Below, piece by piece: positions 8,036 to 17,694 of a stretch of DNA of 57,887 nucleotides (its first letter is position 1; each line of letters opens with the position of its first letter). The notes beneath the pieces are model-generated. The model made no database searches, was not told where the DNA came from, and worked only from the letters and a program-made list of their open reading frames with translations. This stretch comes from Candidatus Brocadia carolinensis (lineage in GTDB: Bacteria > Planctomycetota > Brocadiia > Brocadiales > Brocadiaceae). The stretch spans positions 1 through 57,887 of the forward strand of contig AYTS01000013.1 in assembly GCA_002009475.1 (NCBI GenBank). The letters run 5' to 3'. Made by a program: the position numbers and the translations under genes.

Positions 8036-9964
8036 ATGGGAAAGAATCTGGTGCAAAAAATTTTAAGTTTGCATCTGGTATCCGGCGAACTAAAAAGCGG
8101 TGAGGAGATTGCTTTTATTATTGATCAAACCCTTACACAGGACGCCACAGGGACTATGGCGTATCTCCAGTTCGAAGCTATGGGCATTCCAAAAGTCAGG
8201 ACAAAACTGTCCGTAAGTTACGTTGATCATAATATGCTCCAGACCGGGTTTGAAAATTTTGATGATCACCTGTTCCTCCAGAGCATAGCAGAAAAATACG
8301 GCATTTATTTTTCCAAGCCCGGCAATGGCATTTGTCATCAGGTGCATCTCGAACGATTTGCTGTGCCAGGGGAAACCTTACTAGGGTCCGATAGCCATAC
8401 GCCTACGTGCGGCGGATTGGGAATGATAGCCATTGGTGCAGGCGGTCTCGATGTGGCTGTCGCTATGGCTGGTGGGCCATTTTATGTTTCCATGCCAAAG
8501 GTAGTGTTGGTGAAATTAAGCGGAACGTTACAGCCCTGGGTAACTGCAAAGGACGTGATTTTGGAATTATTAAAAAGGGTAACGGTAAAAGGCGGCGTAG
8601 GTAAAGTATTTGAATACGGAGGCGATGGGGTAAAAACCCTTACGGTGACAGAACGTGCTACCATTACCAATATGGGTGCAGAACTGGGAGCGCTTACCTC
8701 GATTTTTCCCAGTGATGCCCAAACAAAAAAGTATCTCAGGATGCAGGGACGAGAGAATGTATGGAAACCGTTTAAGGCTGATGCCAGCGCAAAGTATGAT
8801 GAGGTTATCGAGATTGACCTTTCGGCATTAGAACCGTTGATTGCCAGACCTCATAGTCCTGATAATGTTTGTAGCGTAAGAGAAGTTAAAGGGAAAAAGG
8901 TTGAGCAAGTGTGTGTTGGGAGTTGTACGAACTCATCGTATCACGACCTCATGGTGGCGGCAACCATGTTAAAGGGAAAAAAGGTGCATCCGGAGGTCAG
9001 CCTGACCATTTCTCCGGGTTCAAGGCAGGTGTTGGAGATGATAGCAAATAATGGTGCATTGACTGATATGATTCTTGCGGGTGCGCGTGTGATTGAGGTG
9101 GCCTGCGGACCCTGTATCGGAATGGGACAAGCCCCGCCGTCAGGCGGTGTTTCCGTAAGGTCGTTTAACAGGAATTTTGTGGGGAGAAGCGGGACTGCTG
9201 ATGCTCAGGTATACCTGGTTAGCCCGGAAACGGCTATAGCCACGGCGATCAACGGTGTTATCAGTGATCCCAGGGAGTTTGGAGAGCCAATTGTTATTAA
9301 AGATCCTAAGAAATTTACTATTGATGACACGATGATTGTTCCGCCTTCGTTAAAACCGGAAACAGTGATGATCAGGAGAGGGCCCAACATAAAGCCTTTG
9401 CCAAAAAAAGATCCTATGCCTGACACCTTAAAAGGAGATGTCCTTTTAAAGGCCGGGGACAATATTACCACCGATGATATCATGCCGGCAGGCGCAAAGG
9501 TTTTGCCATTACGGTCAAATATTCCCGCCATCTCAGAGTTTGTATTTGAGAAGGTGGACAAGGAGTTTGTAAAACGTGCAAAGGAAAAAGGCGGGGGCTT
9601 CCTGACCGGTGGAGTAAACTACGGGCAAGGTTCAAGCAGGGAACACGCCGCCCTGGCGCCCATGTATTTAGGAGTAAAGGCAGTTATTGCCAAGTCGTTT
9701 GCCAGAATCCACAGGGCAAATCTGGTAAATTTTGGAATCCTGCCGTTAACCTTTGAGAATGAGGGTGACTATAATTCAATTGATCAGGGGGATAACATCG
9801 AGATGCCCGATATAAAAAACAGATTAAAATCAGGGAGTGCTTTGGTTGTTAATAATCTGACAAAGAATAAAACAATACGGGTAAACCATGCGTTGACCCC
9901 CCGTGAGATCGATATTCTTTGTGTTGGTGGTTTATTAAATCTCCAGGCGCAGAGCAATAATTAA
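8036..9964 (+). CDS. Aconitate hydratase
   Basis: 642 residues, the length of the shorter bacterial aconitase type. It isomerises citrate and isocitrate in the TCA cycle. The three cysteines for the [4Fe-4S] cluster are visible in VCVGSCTNS and ACGPCIGMGQAPP. The swivel domain is also present (GSSREHAALAPMYLGVKAVI and RIHRANLVNFGILPL). The frame stays open back to 7991, but that lies inside the terminator, so the ATG at 8036 (MGKNLVQKIL), preceded by AAAGGG, is the better start. It is close to, but terminator-separated from, the cytochrome gene. Confidence 0.95.
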   Translation: MGKNLVQKILSLHLVSGELKSGEEIAFIIDQTLTQDATGTMAYLQFEAMGIPKVRTKLSVSYVDHNMLQTGFENFDDHLFLQSIAEKYGIYFSKPGNGICHQVHLERFAVPGETLLGSDSHTPTCGGLGMIAIGAGGLDVAVAMAGGPFYVSMPKVVLVKLSGTLQPWVTAKDVILELLKRVTVKGGVGKVFEYGGDGVKTLTVTERATITNMGAELGALTSIFPSDAQTKKYLRMQGRENVWKPFKADASAKYDEVIEIDLSALEPLIARPHSPDNVCSVREVKGKKVEQVCVGSCTNSSYHDLMVAATMLKGKKVHPEVSLTISPGSRQVLEMIANNGALTDMILAGARVIEVACGPCIGMGQAPPSGGVSVRSFNRNFVGRSGTADAQVYLVSPETAIATAINGVISDPREFGEPIVIKDPKKFTIDDTMIVPPSLKPETVMIRRGPNIKPLPKKDPMPDTLKGDVLLKAGDNITTDDIMPAGAKVLPLRSNIPAISEFVFEKVDKEFVKRAKEKGGGFLTGGVNYGQGSSREHAALAPMYLGVKAVIAKSFARIHRANLVNFGILPLTFENEGDYNSIDQGDNIEMPDIKNRLKSGSALVVNNLTKNKTIRVNHALTPREIDILCVGGLLNLQAQSNN

Positions 9965-10009
9965 GAGTGTGTTTTTATTACATAATTTTTAAAAAGTGAG
10001 ATAAGGTTT

Positions 10010-10699
10010 ATGAAGAAAATTTTTATTGCCGCGGCAATTTGTTTTATGAGTTCGGCCATTTCACAGGGCGTCTATGCACAGCAGGGTCAAAAGGTTACAG
10101 GCTCAGAAATTCTGGGAGAAAGGAAGGAGTATTATTTCGATGACGATAAAGATGGCGATCTCCCCCGGGGGTGCCAAATGGCCTTTACAGGAAAGGGAGA
10201 ATCCGGGCGTTGGGTAGTTAAAAAGATTGAACATGCTCCCTCTGCGGATAATGTAGTGGTACAAATCAAACTGGATGATACTGACTATCGATTCCCCTTA
10301 TTGATATTAGACGGTGTATCTTATAAGGATGCCATGGCGTTCGTTAAGTTCAGGGCTATCAGTGGCGATGTCGATCAGGCTGGCGGTTTAGTTTTTAGAT
10401 ACAAAGACAGTAAAAACTATTATGTGCTTAGAGCAAATGCCAAGGAAAATAATGTCAGATTATATAAAGTGGTTAATGGAAGCCGCGAGCAGATTGGTGG
10501 TAAAGACCTAAAGGTTAAATCGAATGAGTGGCATCTTTTAAAAGTGATTTATAAGGGAGATAAGATGCAATGCTTCTTTAATAACGCAAAAGTAATAGAA
10601 GCGACTGATGATACCTTTGATAGTGGAAGCGTGGGTCTTTGGACTAAGGCCGATTCTTATACCTTTTTTGATGATCTGGTGGTTCAGGAGGCAAAGTAG
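10010..10699 (+). CDS. Secreted LamG/DUF1080-like beta-sandwich protein
   Basis: 229 residues with a signal peptide (residues 1-23, cleavage after VYA). The mature part resembles concanavalin/LamG-like folds of the DUF1080 type: GGLVFRYKDSKNYYVLRAN, NEWHLLKVIYKGDKMQCFFN and a final SYTFFDDLVV. Such domains often bind carbohydrate, but no catalytic residues can be named here. It follows aconitase by 45 bases and may be read from the same promoter. An AAGG ribosome site precedes the ATG. Confidence 0.75.
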   Translation: MKKIFIAAAICFMSSAISQGVYAQQGQKVTGSEILGERKEYYFDDDKDGDLPRGCQMAFTGKGESGRWVVKKIEHAPSADNVVVQIKLDDTDYRFPLLILDGVSYKDAMAFVKFRAISGDVDQAGGLVFRYKDSKNYYVLRANAKENNVRLYKVVNGSREQIGGKDLKVKSNEWHLLKVIYKGDKMQCFFNNAKVIEATDDTFDSGSVGLWTKADSYTFFDDLVVQEAK

Positions 10700-10794
10700 C
10701 GTCAGATACCTGAAGAAAACAATATGATTTAAGAAAGTTAAAGTTGAAGTGGATATATTCCTGCAAGAGTTGTGCGGTGCGATCCACCTTATAT

Positions 10795-11757
10795 TTATTC
10801 TTCTACATATTTGCCTATTTTTCTGTATCTTGCATACCGATTCTCTATAAGATCGTCAATGGAGATGCTTTTCATTTCTGCAAGATATTTGGCTATCTGT
10901 GCCTTAAGAATGCCAGCCATCGTTTTGGGGTCCTTGTGTGCTGCGCCAAGTGGCTCTGAAATAATTTCATCAACCACACCAAAGCGTAATAGATCTTTCG
11001 CGGTGAGCTGTAAAGACCTGGCTGATATTGGCGCATTTTCTGCATTCTTCCATAAGATTGCGGCGCAACCTTCAGGTGAAATTACGGAATAATATGCATA
11101 TTCCAAAATTGCAAATTTGTCACCCACTCCTATCCCTAATGCGCCACCACTACCACCTTCCCCAATAACGATATTGATAATCGGGGTTTTTAGTCGACAC
11201 ATCTCGTAGATGTTTTCGGCAATTGCCTGTGCCTGTCCCCTTTCTTCTGCCCCAATGTCCGGGTTGGCCCCCGGTGTGTCTATGAGCGTGACGATTGGTA
11301 AATGAAACTTTTCTGCAAGCTTCATTTTTTGTAATGCCTTTCTATATCCTTCGGGATTAGGCATTCCAAAATTGCATGCAATACGCTCCTTTGTGCTTTT
11401 ACCTTTTTGCTGTCCAACAAATAAAAGTCTTTCTTGTCCAATTCTTCCCAATCCACAGATCATTGCTTTGTCATCACCGAAACGCTTGTCTCCATGAAGT
11501 TCTATGAAATCGTCAAATATCATCTGTATATAATCAGCGGAAAGGGGCCGCAAGGGATGCCGGGCAAGTTTAACAATATCGTAAGGAGTTAATTTAGAGC
11601 AGAGGTTTTTCTGAAGACGTTCTCGTCTTTCTTTTAAATTTTGTATTTCGGTACCCCTGTCAAAGTAATCATGTATGGAAGCGCTTTGTAAATCCTCAAT
11701 CCGGTGCTCAATCTCTAGTATTAAATTCTCAAGTTCTGTTATCGTTTTTTCAGGCAC
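10795..11757 (-). CDS. accA: Acetyl-CoA carboxylase carboxyltransferase subunit alpha
   Basis: 320 residues, full length. AccA with AccD transfers the carboxyl group from biotin to acetyl-CoA, the first step of fatty acid synthesis. Family landmarks include ELHGDKRFGDDKAMICGLGR, IVTLIDTPGANPDIGAEERG and VIGEGGSGGALGIGVGDK, the oxyanion-hole region. The start is GTG at 11757, with AAGGAG about seven bases upstream. No accD is in the window. It is convergent with the LamG-like gene and shares its strand with pssA. Confidence 0.96.
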   Translation of the reverse strand: MPEKTITELENLILEIEHRIEDLQSASIHDYFDRGTEIQNLKERRERLQKNLCSKLTPYDIVKLARHPLRPLSADYIQMIFDDFIELHGDKRFGDDKAMICGLGRIGQERLLFVGQQKGKSTKERIACNFGMPNPEGYRKALQKMKLAEKFHLPIVTLIDTPGANPDIGAEERGQAQAIAENIYEMCRLKTPIINIVIGEGGSGGALGIGVGDKFAILEYAYYSVISPEGCAAILWKNAENAPISARSLQLTAKDLLRFGVVDEIISEPLGAAHKDPKTMAGILKAQIAKYLAEMKSISIDDLIENRYARYRKIGKYVEE

Positions 11758-12055
11758 ACACTATCTCCTTGTTGCAGATTCTCACAATTACTATATCAGA
11801 TTTTTCGTATTCTCACGTTTTGTAACCATAATTTTGCAATAATGAACAATTTTAATTATTTTCCCATGTATTGCAAGAAAATTGCAGCCAAAAGTCCTCA
11901 TGCAAAAGGGTATTGGTTTTTGAAAAACGCAGAAAGGTTGGACGAAAGATGCATGACTTGTGCAACGATGAAGCCTTTGTCTTCTCTTTACAAAAGAAGC
12001 AATGCTCAATGACACAAATGCAGAAAAAAAAACCGGTGGATGACCCGAACGAATT

Positions 12056-12787
12056 TTAAGTGACAGAGTATCCTTTTTTCAAGTGCCTGCCTTTTACCAC
12101 GCCATACATTGCACAGCTTATTAAATAACAACTAAGCGCAGTTGATAGCGCTAACTCAGGCATAAGCACAAAGAATAGAATGGCCGCAGAAAATTCCAGT
12201 ATCATAAACCAGATTCCTTGTTTAAGGCCTATTTTGCTCGTAATATTAAAGAACGGGATTTTGCTTATCATAAATAACCCGAGCGTGAAAGTAATAAATG
12301 GTAAAAGGACTACGACGAGGTTGGTACCAAATTTTATTTGAATAAACTGATTCAGAATGACCAATTGTGCAATGGTGCCTCCAGAGAGCGTGGTGGGTAA
12401 TCCCGTGAAAAAATGTCTTGATATATTCACGCCATCATCTTTTTGTATGTTAAACCTTGCCAGTCGAAAGGCGGCACATATCATGAAAAACAAACCAAGT
12501 CCCCACAAAAAGATAGCGGGAAAGTTTGCGCATGCCTTAATCATGAGAATGGCAGGAGCAATACCAAATGTTGCTAAATCAGCCATTGAGTCTAATTGCG
12601 CCCCCAGCTTGCTTGCGCTTTTCATCATGCGGGCAAGTCTTCCATCAAAGGCGTCCAGCGCCATAGCTGCTACAATTAACCAGCCAGCAATTTCAAGCTG
12701 ATGATTTGAAGCGCATAAAATCGAAGTAAAACCGCAAATAATATTTCCCATAGTAAATACTGTGGGTAACATTTCCCTTATTTTCAA
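12056..12787 (-). CDS. pssA: CDP-diacylglycerol--serine O-phosphatidyltransferase
   Basis: 243 residues, multi-pass inner-membrane enzyme making phosphatidylserine, the precursor of phosphatidylethanolamine. The CDP-alcohol phosphotransferase signature is intact: DGRLARMMKSASKLGAQLDS continuing to MAD. I choose the TTG at 12787 because GGAGG lies five bases upstream and the protein then begins KIREMLPTVFTMGNIICGF, as family members do. The frame stays open to an ATG at 12838, but that start lacks a ribosome site and adds a positively charged tail. Confidence 0.9.
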   Translation of the reverse strand: MKIREMLPTVFTMGNIICGFTSILCASNHQLEIAGWLIVAAMALDAFDGRLARMMKSASKLGAQLDSMADLATFGIAPAILMIKACANFPAIFLWGLGLFFMICAAFRLARFNIQKDDGVNISRHFFTGLPTTLSGGTIAQLVILNQFIQIKFGTNLVVVLLPFITFTLGLFMISKIPFFNITSKIGLKQGIWFMILEFSAAILFFVLMPELALSTALSCYLISCAMYGVVKGRHLKKGYSVT

Positions 12788-12838
12788 AGTGTGCCTCCGG
12801 ATAAAAGGATATAAGACGGGGAAAAACCTTTTTTGCAT

Positions 12839-13194
12839 GCAAAGTTAACTTAACATGTTTTAAAAATTAAAGGCATAATTATACACAATTTTTGCTGAGG
12901 CATAAAGAGATGTTGTGTGAAAACATCGAAAACCTACTATTTTCAATTGAACAAAAATTGTGCCTTAGATACAGAAGAACCAATCTTTTATTTTATTTTT
13001 TATAACTATAATATTTGCTGGACGTTATACATAGGTGAGGTATTATTTAGAAGTTACAATATCAGAGGGGTTTTTTGAAAATGCAGTAGAATTACTGCAG
13101 AGTTTAAATCTAAATACTGCATTGACAGTTCAAAAAAAAATTCAAACAAAGTGTTTGTAAAAGAACCGTGTTTCTGCTAATATTTTTGTTCTCT
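12839..13194. other. Intergenic region with small palindromes
   Basis: This AT-rich stretch separates the leftward pssA from the rightward lipoprotein gene. A perfect inverted repeat TGCAGTA-GAAT-TACTGCA lies at 13082-13099, with a third copy of TACTGCA at 13115-13121, an arrangement that could be an operator. TTGACA at 13123-13128 resembles a -35 box but has no matching -10 box at 17 bases. Confidence 0.35.
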
Positions 13195-13674
13195 ATGAAT
13201 TCCGTTCGATTGTTAAAGAATGCCTATATAGGCATATTGTTATCCATGGTCGTTTTTGCTGCCTTTTTCACGGGTTGTGCAACACAGCGCTCCGGATTGA
13301 GAAACATTACGGCGGTTTCCCGGTATTTTGATAAAGATACGAATACCGTATGGAACGCTATAGATCAGGCTGTTACAGGGATTCCGATTGAAATAAAAGA
13401 TATGGAAAAAGGATTTTTAAGAACCCAGTGGATAAAAGGCTGGTCTACGCAAAAGTCTAGCGGGATACTTACGGACGGGGCATGGCAAGAGCGATATCGT
13501 TTGTTTATCCAGGTAACGGGAGAGCAGGACAAAACCTATGTTTCCCTACATACCCAGATTGAAGAAAAAGCGCCGGGTGGAAGCCGGGCATACCGATGGA
13601 ATCGCACGGTATCAGATGGTTCCATTGAGCGAGACTATTTGCAAAGGATAGAAAATATCCTTGGTGACCAATGA
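13195..13674 (+). CDS. Lipoprotein, possibly BamC/NlpB-like
   Basis: 159 residues. A signal peptide ends in the lipobox FTGC (about residue 25). The mature part has one small alpha/beta domain (AVSRYFDKDTNTVWNAIDQA, FLRTQWIKGW, WQERYRLFIQV, YVSLHTQIEEKAPG), resembling the repeated domain of BamC-type lipoproteins. The resemblance is weak and rests on general pattern only. The GTG at 13168 is an alternative start; neither has a good ribosome site. It precedes the flavin module by about 140 bases on the same strand. Confidence 0.65.
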   Translation: MNSVRLLKNAYIGILLSMVVFAAFFTGCATQRSGLRNITAVSRYFDKDTNTVWNAIDQAVTGIPIEIKDMEKGFLRTQWIKGWSTQKSSGILTDGAWQERYRLFIQVTGEQDKTYVSLHTQIEEKAPGGSRAYRWNRTVSDGSIERDYLQRIENILGDQ

Positions 13675-13810
13675 CTCTTTCACAAAAGAAGGAATCTATA
13701 ATATGTTGGTTTCCCTCTTTCTTATGAAAATGTCCTGTGCAGTTCAGTGTGGAAACTTCCTAAAAATCAAAGGATAACTTTTTAAGACGACAAGCCCATT
13801 AAAATTCCTC

Positions 13811-15603
13811 ATGGCTTTAAAGCGGACAATTTTTGCCGGCATTTTGTTTTTGCATTTGACAGGTTTTCTGTCTCTTTTCACTTCAAAATCTCTAGAGGCT
13901 CAAACAGAGACTGAGCCAGCAGAGAATTTTCAACTCCAGACGTACCTCACGGAAGAAGAAGCCCTTGCCCTGGTATTCCCCGAGTGTGATGAAATTATAT
14001 CCGACGAGTTTGTTATGTCTCCCGAAGAAAAAAAACAACCTTGAAAAACTTCTGAGCAGACGGCTCTATGAAAATGGATTTAAGGTTTATCTTGGGAAAA
14101 CGAAAGGAGTTATTCAGGGCTATGCGATTATTACAGAAGAAATTGGAAAGTTTCACCCGTTTACCTTTATTGTGGGTGTAACTACACAAGGGAAAATCAA
14201 GGATGTTGCAGTCCTTGTTTACCGTGAAAGCCGGGGTGGGGAAGTTGCTAAAAAAACGCTTCCTCTATCAGTTTCCTGGTAAATCTCTTAAAAATCCTAT
14301 TCGTATAAATAAAGACATCATTAATGTTACGGGAGCTACCATGTCCGTGCAGTACATGTGTGCCGGCGTGAGAAAGGTGCTTGCTGTTATTGATTCATAT
14401 TATCTCAGCGGGAGAAGAAGTGGAGATACGATCTCACGTGCAAACGCACCTGCTGCATTGTCTGTAAAAGAAGAACCGGTAAGCGAGACAAACATATCTC
14501 AGAATGTGAAAGCCAGGACGGCTGACATTCAGAAAAGCACAAAACAAGACAAAAAACAAAACGACAATCGCGAGGGGCAGTCCTCTGAGGTAAAAATAAT
14601 AAAGCAAACACGCATGATCATGGGCACCTTTGCTGAGGTGTCGGTATATTCGAAGGATGAAAAGACGGCAGGTCAGGCCGTTGAAGGGGCATTGGATGAG
14701 ATGGAACGTATGGACCGTATTATGAGTAATTACAAACAGGATAGCGAACTTTCTCAGATGAATAAGTATGCGGCGAAGTCGCCAGTTCACTGCCAGGGAG
14801 AACTCCTCGATGTGATTGAGCGGTCTCACTATTACAGTGAACTCAGTGGCGGCGCTTTTGACATCACGGTCTCCCCGCTCGTTACCCTGTGGGGATTTTT
14901 TCAGGGAAAAGGACATGTCCCCACTGACAAAGAGATAGAAAAAGTCTTACCCGCCGTATCCTATAAGAATATCGTGATTAACAAAAATACTGGTACAAAG
15001 AAAGTAAACACGGTGTTTTTTAAAAATACACAGACACAAATTGATTTGGGCGCTATTGGAAAGGGATATGCCGTAGACAAGGCGCTGGAGATCGTAAAAA
15101 AATTTGGCTTGGAGAATGCATGTATCAATCTTGGAGGAAATATTTACGTATTAGGCACTCCCCATGATAAAACTGCATGGAAGATTGGTGTCCAACACCC
15201 ACGCAATAAAGGTGAAATCCTTGGTTATCTGGAACTCAGGGACGAGGCTACGGCCACATCGGGAGATTACGAGCGGTTCTTTGAGATGAATGGGAAACGC
15301 TATTCTCATATCATAAACCCGCTTACAGGCAGGCCAGTAGCCGGTACCATTGCAACGACCATTGTTGCCCCCACGGGGACGGAGGTTGATGCCCTATCGA
15401 CCAGCCTTTTTGTCCTGGGTCATGAGAAAGGCCTGGAACTTATTAAAAAAATCCCCAACGTCCACGCCATGATTATCTATGAAGGAAATGACGGGAAAAT
15501 CATAATTGAGATGACCAAGGGCTTTGCAGATAAATTCAAGAAATCCCCGGTCAAAGGAGAAGACAATGTCAAGTGGCATGTGGTCGCTTCCCATAAGCAA
15601 TAA
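13811..15603 (+). CDS. FMN-binding domain fused to FAD:protein FMN transferase (ApbE), two frameshifts
   Basis: Three overlapping open frames form one 596-residue protein when one base is removed from each of two A runs: A8 at 14028-14035 and A7 at 14250-14256. Order: signal peptide (residues 1-31), an FMN-binding (RnfG/NqrC-type) domain ending in the flavinylation motif VTGATMS, a roughly 70-residue polar linker, then a complete ApbE domain (GAIGKGYAVDKA, LGGNIYVLG, TSGDYERFF, YSHIINPLTGRPV, DALSTSLFVLG). ApbE attaches FMN covalently to Thr/Ser of that motif, so carrier and transferase are in one chain outside the cytoplasm. An electron-carrier role is inferred. A membrane-protein gene overlaps its 3' end. 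Confidence 0.88.
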
Positions 15604-16102
15604 GATTTTTTTTACCTTTTTTTTAGCCATCATGGCGATTGCCCTGGGCGTTGGCTTCCTCAATTATTATGAGCGAACAGGGTTTTCTGCACAAAAAACC
15701 ATACGCTACTATTGTGGCGATGAAGAGGAAGAACTTGACGTCCCGCTGTCAGCAGAAGAAAATAAATTAAAACTCGAAGAAGGGTTGTTTTTCCCAAAAT
15801 CCTACCGGGAACTCTTGGAGGTGACCCATACCCATATCTTTTCAATGCCCATTGTGGTATTCATCCTCTCCCGCATTATGGCGATGACGCATACCCGCGA
15901 GGAGTTAAAGGTTACGATCTACGGAGTTTCGTTTGTGGGAATTCTCTTGAATCTTGCCTCGCCGTGGCTTATCAGATATTTATCTCCTCATTGTGTAATC
16001 GCCTTTACGATATCCAACATTTTCATTATCCTGAGCTTTGGTGCCTATATATTCATCCCCCTTTACGAAATGTGGTTTAGAAGAGATCATAATGCAGCAT
16101 AG
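15566..16102 (+). CDS. Small multi-pass membrane protein of the flavin module
   Basis: 178 residues. The ATG at 15566 overlaps the end of the ApbE fusion by 38 bases and has a strong ribosome site (AAAGGAG). There is one membrane segment near residues 10-30, an acidic extracytoplasmic loop (CGDEEEELDVPL), then three segments from about 85 on. Histidines at the edge of the second segment (VTHTHIFSMPIVVFIL and AMTHTREE) could bind heme, but this is speculative. I do not recognise the family. Overlap with the FMN-binding/ApbE gene suggests that it passes electrons to or from the flavin carrier, or anchors it. Confidence 0.8.
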   Translation: MSSGMWSLPISNKIFFTFFLAIMAIALGVGFLNYYERTGFSAQKTIRYYCGDEEEELDVPLSAEENKLKLEEGLFFPKSYRELLEVTHTHIFSMPIVVFILSRIMAMTHTREELKVTIYGVSFVGILLNLASPWLIRYLSPHCVIAFTISNIFIILSFGAYIFIPLYEMWFRRDHNAA

Positions 16103-16616
16103 CCACAATCAAATCCCCTCTATCGGTAGGACAAGCGTCCCCGCTTGTCATTATGAGGTCAACCGTGGACGGTTGACCTACCGCAGGGGTTTAGGGATGT
16201 GTAAAAAAATTATATAAAAAAGAAGTATTTGCACGGTAATGCGATAGCACAGTATAGCGGAAAGGTGTTAAATAAGTTGACATGTACTGGTCATTGCGAG
16301 CGGCAGCGAATCTATCCAGCGATAGAGCCTGCTTTGGGCTTGTGCCATCGCAATAATAACTTTCTTTACGCGGTTGCTATACAGTATATTGTTTCTTGAA
16401 AATATGGCCATTTTCACATCTGGTAGCCGCAGCCTGCAAGACTACGGCTGCCTATGGTAATGTTCGTGTTCAATGAATTTCAAACAGTAGTTCCTCATCC
16501 CCGGTGGGAGAGGTCAAGGTGCGGGTGAAAGAAGAATGCTTGCCCCCACTGTTAGCCACTCCAATCAAAGAGATAGAAATGTTTCGTTGTCGAAAACCTG
16601 ATTTATACTGATTTAC
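16103..16616. repeat. Intergenic mosaic of three repeat modules
   Basis: The stretch between the membrane protein and tyrA holds a GGTAGG-type double palindrome (8-bp stem 16130-16137/16142-16149 and 10-bp stem 16156-16165/16170-16179), then the reverse-oriented head motif ending GCACGGTAATGCGATAG (about 16205-16257), then a TCATTGCGAG-type module (about 16293-16345). A second copy of the GGTAGG module lies at 26281-26370. Confidence 0.8.
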
Positions 16617-17489
16617 ATGCAATTTGGAACCGTCTGCATCATCGGTCCGGGACTCATTGGCGGGTCCATCGGACTAGGACTGAAAAAAAGGAATCTGACA
16701 AAGACCGTCATTGGCGTTGGTCACCGGTCTTCCTCCATCGAAGCTGCTGTTAAAATGCATGCCATCGATAAAGGGACGTTGCATGCCGGGGAGGCAGTGA
16801 AGAATGCGGATATTGTCATACTCGCCACGTCGGTAAACCAGATTATCGATACTGCAAAAAAAGTCATACCTTGTATGAAAAGTAACGCTATTCTCACCGA
16901 TGTGGGCAGTACGAAACATCATATCGTTCAGCAAATTACTCAAAATATCAGGGACGACATTGCATTTGTTGGTGCGCATCCTATTGCAGGGTCAGAGCAA
17001 AGGGGCGTTGAGTTTGCCTCGCCGGATCTTTTTGTGGGCTCCAACTGTATCATAACGCCTCTCAATGAGAATGCAAAGGGATTGGAGACCATTTCTTCTC
17101 TGTGGCAACTTTTGGGGGCTAAAATTATCTATTTGAGCTCTGAGCAGCACGATGAAATACTTGCATACGTGAGTCACCTGCCCCACCTGATTGCCTCATG
17201 TCTGGTGAATGCAATCAAACAAGAACATCTTGTTTACGGTGCAAGCGGGTTACGGGATACGACAAGGGTTGCATCCGGGGATGCGGAATTGTGGGTAAAT
17301 ATTTTTGATCACAATCGTGATAATGTTATAAAGTCCATCGACCAGTTTATGGCCGAACTTGCTGGATTCAAAGACGATCTCCTGAGAAAAAATAATATTA
17401 CGTTACTGGACAAGCTGCACAAGGCAAAAGGGTCACGTGACAGTGTCTTTCAGAATAACGTAAAAAATCAGGGAAGGACAAATACTTGA
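16617..17489 (+). CDS. tyrA: Prephenate (or arogenate) dehydrogenase
   Basis: 290 residues, usual length. It oxidatively decarboxylates prephenate in tyrosine synthesis. The N-terminal NAD-binding motif GPGLIGGSIGLGL is at residues 10-22. Family landmarks LTDVGSTK, FVGAHPIAGSEQRGVEFA and YVSHLPHLIASCL are all present. The A7 run at 16683-16689 is in frame. No ribosome site stands out before the ATG. It is preceded by repeats and followed by another repeat block before purL. Confidence 0.93.
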   Translation: MQFGTVCIIGPGLIGGSIGLGLKKRNLTKTVIGVGHRSSSIEAAVKMHAIDKGTLHAGEAVKNADIVILATSVNQIIDTAKKVIPCMKSNAILTDVGSTKHHIVQQITQNIRDDIAFVGAHPIAGSEQRGVEFASPDLFVGSNCIITPLNENAKGLETISSLWQLLGAKIIYLSSEQHDEILAYVSHLPHLIASCLVNAIKQEHLVYGASGLRDTTRVASGDAELWVNIFDHNRDNVIKSIDQFMAELAGFKDDLLRKNNITLLDKLHKAKGSRDSVFQNNVKNQGRTNT

Positions 17490-17694
17490 GCTGGTTTCTG
17501 GGCAGTATGAACCATACAATCCCCTTAAAATAAACTGTGGGCAAGGGGATTATAAAATAACTGGGAAAAGCACAACCCCCTGGATCCCCCTTTTCTAATG
17601 GGGATTTTAAGGTGTCCCCCTTAACAAAGGGGGTAAAGGGGGTTGTAAGAAACTTGCAAAGAAAAGAAGGATTTACACGGTAAACTATAAACGA
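17490..17694 (-). repeat. Repeat module with G-rich palindrome and head motif, abutting purL
   Basis: A palindrome of C5/G5 type (about 17605-17640, with related arms from 17570) is followed by the head motif in reverse orientation, ending TTTACACGGTAAACTATAA at 17688. The purL frame opens only seven bases later. The same head motif occurs at 16205-16257, 25560-25660, 42356-42420 and 42443-42500. Confidence 0.8.

Noticed and set aside
13123..13160. TTGACA as a promoter for the lipoprotein gene
   Set aside because: No acceptable -10 box lies at 16-18 bases; only an A-rich run follows.
16103..16616. Repeat cluster as a CRISPR array
   Set aside because: Units differ in sequence and length, are palindromic mosaics, and have no regular spacers or cas genes nearby.
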